This document shows, piece after piece, positions 62,212 to 64,000 of a DNA stretch of 64,000 nucleotides. Each line of letters opens with the position of its first letter. Within the stretch, counting starts at the first letter, position 1. A program made the position numbers and the translations under genes. Source of the stretch: Micromonospora okii (GTDB taxonomy: Bacteria; Actinomycetota; Actinomycetes; Mycobacteriales; Micromonosporaceae). A model generated the notes under the pieces. That model saw nothing but the letters and a program-made list of their open reading frames with translations, was not told the origin of the DNA and ran no database searches. The stretch covers positions 573,167 to 637,166 of the forward strand of contig NZ_BBZF01000013.1 of NCBI RefSeq assembly GCF_020884795.1. Direction: 5' to 3'.

Positions 62212-62982
62212 TCACCCCGGCAGCGCGGCCAGATCCGCCAGTACGCCGAGCCGCTCGTCGGCGGCCAGCGCCGCGTACGGGCCGGCTGCCCGGCGGTCCG
62301 TCTCCAGCTCGATGGCCCGCCGCTCCGGCCCCGGCGGCAGCTCGGTCACGGTCGACGCGGTGTGCCCGGCGGCGGTCCACGCCGCCGCGTACGCGTCCGC
62401 CCGGTGGTACCGCAGCGTGCCGAGCCGGTTGAGCAGCAGCACCCCCGGCGGGGTGCCCTCCGGCTCGTGCGGCGGCGCCATCACCGCGAACGCGTCGCCC
62501 GGCCCCTCGGCCGCCTCCTCGGCCTCGACCAGCGCGTACGCCAGCAGGCGGCCGAACGCCTCGACCAGCCGGACCACCCGGTCGTCGTGCCCCGCCCACA
62601 GCTCCTCGGTCACCTCGCCGTGCACCTGGTGCAGCTCGGCGAGGAAGACGTGCCCGCGTTCCGTGGCGGAGAGGAAGCCCCCGGGCCGGCGGTGCAGCAT
62701 CCCGTAGGCGACGTGCTTGTCCAGGGCGCGCTGGCAGGTGGCCGGGTCGCGGTAGCGGTTCACGGCGGCGAAGCCCGCCGGGTCGACCGTCCCGCCCGGG
62801 ACGGCCAGCCGGGTGCGGAACTCCAGCAGGAAGCTCGTGGCCGCCGGCCCGCCGTACCGCTGGCTCAGCTCCGCGCCGCCCCCGTCGCGGCCGGCGAGGA
62901 TGCCGGCGACGAAGACCCGGTCGACCACCGGGGCCACCAGCCCGGCGAATCGGTGCGGCGCGAGCTGGACGTCGTCGCTCAC
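62212..62982 (-). CDS. Hypothetical protein, 256 residues, possible winged-helix
   Basis: I do not recognise a named family. The sequence is helical, with SDDVQLAPHRFAGLVAPVVDRVFVAGI at the N-terminus, a possible winged-helix segment RALDKHVAYGMLHRRPGGFLSATERG, and a C-terminal part ending LGVLADLAALPG. There is no signal peptide. GTG 62982 overlaps the stop of a 44-residue upstream frame (GTGA). Its stop lies 149 bp before the nucleotidyltransferase start, so it may not belong to the lipid operon. Confidence 0.65.
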   Translation of the reverse strand: MSDDVQLAPHRFAGLVAPVVDRVFVAGILAGRDGGGAELSQRYGGPAATSFLLEFRTRLAVPGGTVDPAGFAAVNRYRDPATCQRALDKHVAYGMLHRRPGGFLSATERGHVFLAELHQVHGEVTEELWAGHDDRVVRLVEAFGRLLAYALVEAEEAAEGPGDAFAVMAPPHEPEGTPPGVLLLNRLGTLRYHRADAYAAAWTAAGHTASTVTELPPGPERRAIELETDRRAAGPYAALAADERLGVLADLAALPG

Positions 62983-63113
62983 CGACCGATCGGGCGCGGC
63001 GCCGCGGGCGCGTCGGGCAGGAGGACCCGCTGCGGGGACCGGCGCTGGACGGGGACGCGGCCGTCGTCGCCGACGGTCGGCGCGGCGGCGCGGCGGAGAA
63101 GCTCGGTGGGCAC
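62979..63113 (-). CDS. Very small coupled gene, 44 residues
   Basis: GTG 63113 opens a frame starting VPTELLRRAAAPTVGDDGRV and ending DAPAAPRPIGR, with its TGA overlapping the next GTG (GTGA). No ribosome site is obvious and the sequence is low complexity, so only the overlap supports it. It may be a leader peptide or a chance frame. Confidence 0.35.
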   Translation of the reverse strand: MPTELLRRAAAPTVGDDGRVPVQRRSPQRVLLPDAPAAPRPIGR

Positions 63114-63212
63114 GTTCCGACAGTAGCGAGCCGCGCGCCGCCCGGCGATGCCCGTACGGCCGGTTGGGTGTCGGCCGGGCCGCCCGTTCACCCCTGCTGG
63201 GCGGCGGAAACG

Positions 63213-63250
63213 CCGACGGCCCGGCCCCCGCGTGGGGACCGGGCCGTCGG
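63213..63250 (-). terminator. Strong GC hairpin after the truncated right-end gene
   Basis: CCGACGGCCCGGCCCC (from 63213) pairs with GGGGACCGGGCCGTCGG (to 63250), leaving one bulged base, and lies 34 bp beyond the leftward stop at 63284. There is no U-tract, typical for this GC content. Confidence 0.65.
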
Positions 63251-63283
63251 TCGTGGCCGGTGACGTACGCCGCTCGGAGCGGG

Positions 63284-64000
63284 CTACGGGCCGACGAAGA
63301 CCGCCTTGGCCCGCCAGTCGACGCCGCCCACCGAGGGGCCGCTGCGCACGATCCAGGCACCCGAGGGCGCCCCGTTGACCCAGCCCGCCGACGACAGGTT
63401 GCCCGTGGTGCGGCTCACCTGGTAGATCCGCGAGCCGGCGACGAAGACCCCGGCGGAGTCGGCGAAGCCGGTCGCGCCGGTCACGGTGAACCTGTCGGCC
63501 CCGACGGTGCCGCTGTCCGGGCTGAACCAGCGCCAGAAGAGGCCGGCCTGCCCGGTCAGCGTGTAGTAGAGCTTCCCGTTGGCGTAGAACATGCCGGTCA
63601 CGTTGGCGATCTCCGGGTAGAAGCTCACCGTGACCCCGGCGTACGTCTGGTTCTGGTTGTTGATGACGACGCCGGTGGCGACCTTGTCCCACAGCGGGTC
63701 GTGGTACGGGTCGACCAGCTTCGGCGCGCCGAACGTGGTGCCGTTGAAGGTGCGCCGCCACAGCGCCCCGTTGTAGCCGTAGAAGAGGGTGCCGCCGACC
63801 CAGAACGCGCCCTTGGCCGTGGACCAGGCGGTGTTGTCGGGGTTGGCGACCGAGGCCGCCGCGCCGACGGCGCCCGTCCCGTCGTACGACCGACGCCGCA
63901 CGGTGTTGCCGCCGACCCCGGCCAGGTAGACGTTGCCCGGCAGGGCGGCCGTGGCGGTGGAGTGCGGGGCCGCGCCCCCGGCCAGCGGGAGGAACGCGAT
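63284..64000 (-). CDS. Beta-propeller-like secreted protein, N-terminus outside the window
   Basis: The minus-strand frame is open from base 64000 to the TAG at 63284 (238 codons, no start needed within). Repeating short strands such as NVYLAGVGGNTVRRRSYDG, GAFWVGGTLFYGYNGALWRRTFNG, GMFYANGKLYYTLTGQAGLFWRWFSPDSG and GSRIYQVSRTTGNLSSAGW suggest a beta-propeller or Kelch-like repeat. The protein ends VFVGP. The aromatic- and Gly-rich surface suggests a secreted protein, but the signal peptide, if any, is outside the window. Function unknown. Confidence 0.65.
   Translation of the reverse strand: MAFLPLAGGAAPHSTATAALPGNVYLAGVGGNTVRRRSYDGTGAVGAAASVANPDNTAWSTAKGAFWVGGTLFYGYNGALWRRTFNGTTFGAPKLVDPYHDPLWDKVATGVVINNQNQTYAGVTVSFYPEIANVTGMFYANGKLYYTLTGQAGLFWRWFSPDSGTVGADRFTVTGATGFADSAGVFVAGSRIYQVSRTTGNLSSAGWVNGAPSGAWIVRSGPSVGGVDWRAKAVFVGP

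Overview
The window is very GC-rich and has dense GTG/ATG-initiated genes, ATGA/GTGA stop-start overlaps, paired SSS symporter/small-membrane-protein genes, a DUF5753-DUF397 pair, and GGAAGGGCCCC...TTAACGC terminator-type hairpins. Together these point to an actinobacterium of the Micromonospora/Salinispora kind (Micromonosporaceae). This placement is inference; no rRNA gene is present.

Layout. 1-6.7 kb: a truncated GAF-domain gene, a glycerophosphodiesterase, a rhodanese, three successive LytR-CpsA-Psr (LCP) cell-wall ligases and a UDP-glucuronate-decarboxylase-like SDR. 6.8-15.5 kb: an acetate-type symporter with its DUF485 partner, a flavin reductase-like gene whose start codon lies in a near-perfect parS site, an SRPBCC protein, a short orphan gene, an ABC exporter (ATPase plus permease), and a second symporter/small-membrane-protein pair. 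15.6-22 kb: a DUF4173-type membrane protein with a pentapeptide-repeat N-terminus, an OmpR-type two-component system, a Uma2 nuclease-like protein and a LytS/LytTR two-component system. 22-26 kb: a polyprenyl-phosphate sugar transferase, an Fpg/Nei glycosylase and a GT4 glycosyltransferase.

26-36.6 kb is an accessory, defence-like segment. It holds an antitoxin/VapC pair, a second facing toxin-antitoxin locus whose PIN toxin has been cut to about 20 codons, a type I restriction-modification system (hsdM-hsdS-hsdR, with a visibly less GC-rich hsdS), a tightly overlapped regulator operon with three tiny genes, and a DUF5753/DUF397 regulator pair.

36.7-59.5 kb is the most interesting part: a natural-product cluster. 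A leftward set of about 14 mostly overlapping genes (54641 down to 37917) encodes the 3,5-dihydroxyphenylglycine (Dpg) pathway (DpgA type III PKS, DpgB, DpgC, an HpgT-like aminotransferase), an ATP-grasp peptide ligase of the PGM1/preATP-grasp type, a DegT-family aminotransferase, a carbamoyltransferase, a PIG-L deacetylase, a PseB/CapD-type sugar dehydratase, a glycosyltransferase fusion, a PP2C-like phosphatase and a heterodimeric ABC exporter. DpgD lies divergently, followed by a glycine-amidinotransferase homologue, a P450 and an O/C-methyltransferase. Dpg plus amidinotransferase plus ATP-grasp ligase is the logic of the guanidino-phenylglycine peptides pheganomycin and resorcinomycin. The amino-sugar, deacetylation and carbamoylation genes suggest a glycosylated or carbamoylated member of that family. 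No obvious multi-copy precursor peptide is visible.

59.6-64 kb: a CDP-alcohol phosphotransferase, an Fe-ADH/glycerol-1-phosphate-dehydrogenase-like enzyme and a nucleotidyltransferase form a probable polar-lipid or phosphoglycan operon. They are followed by a hypothetical protein with a tiny coupled upstream gene, and a truncated secreted beta-propeller-like gene.
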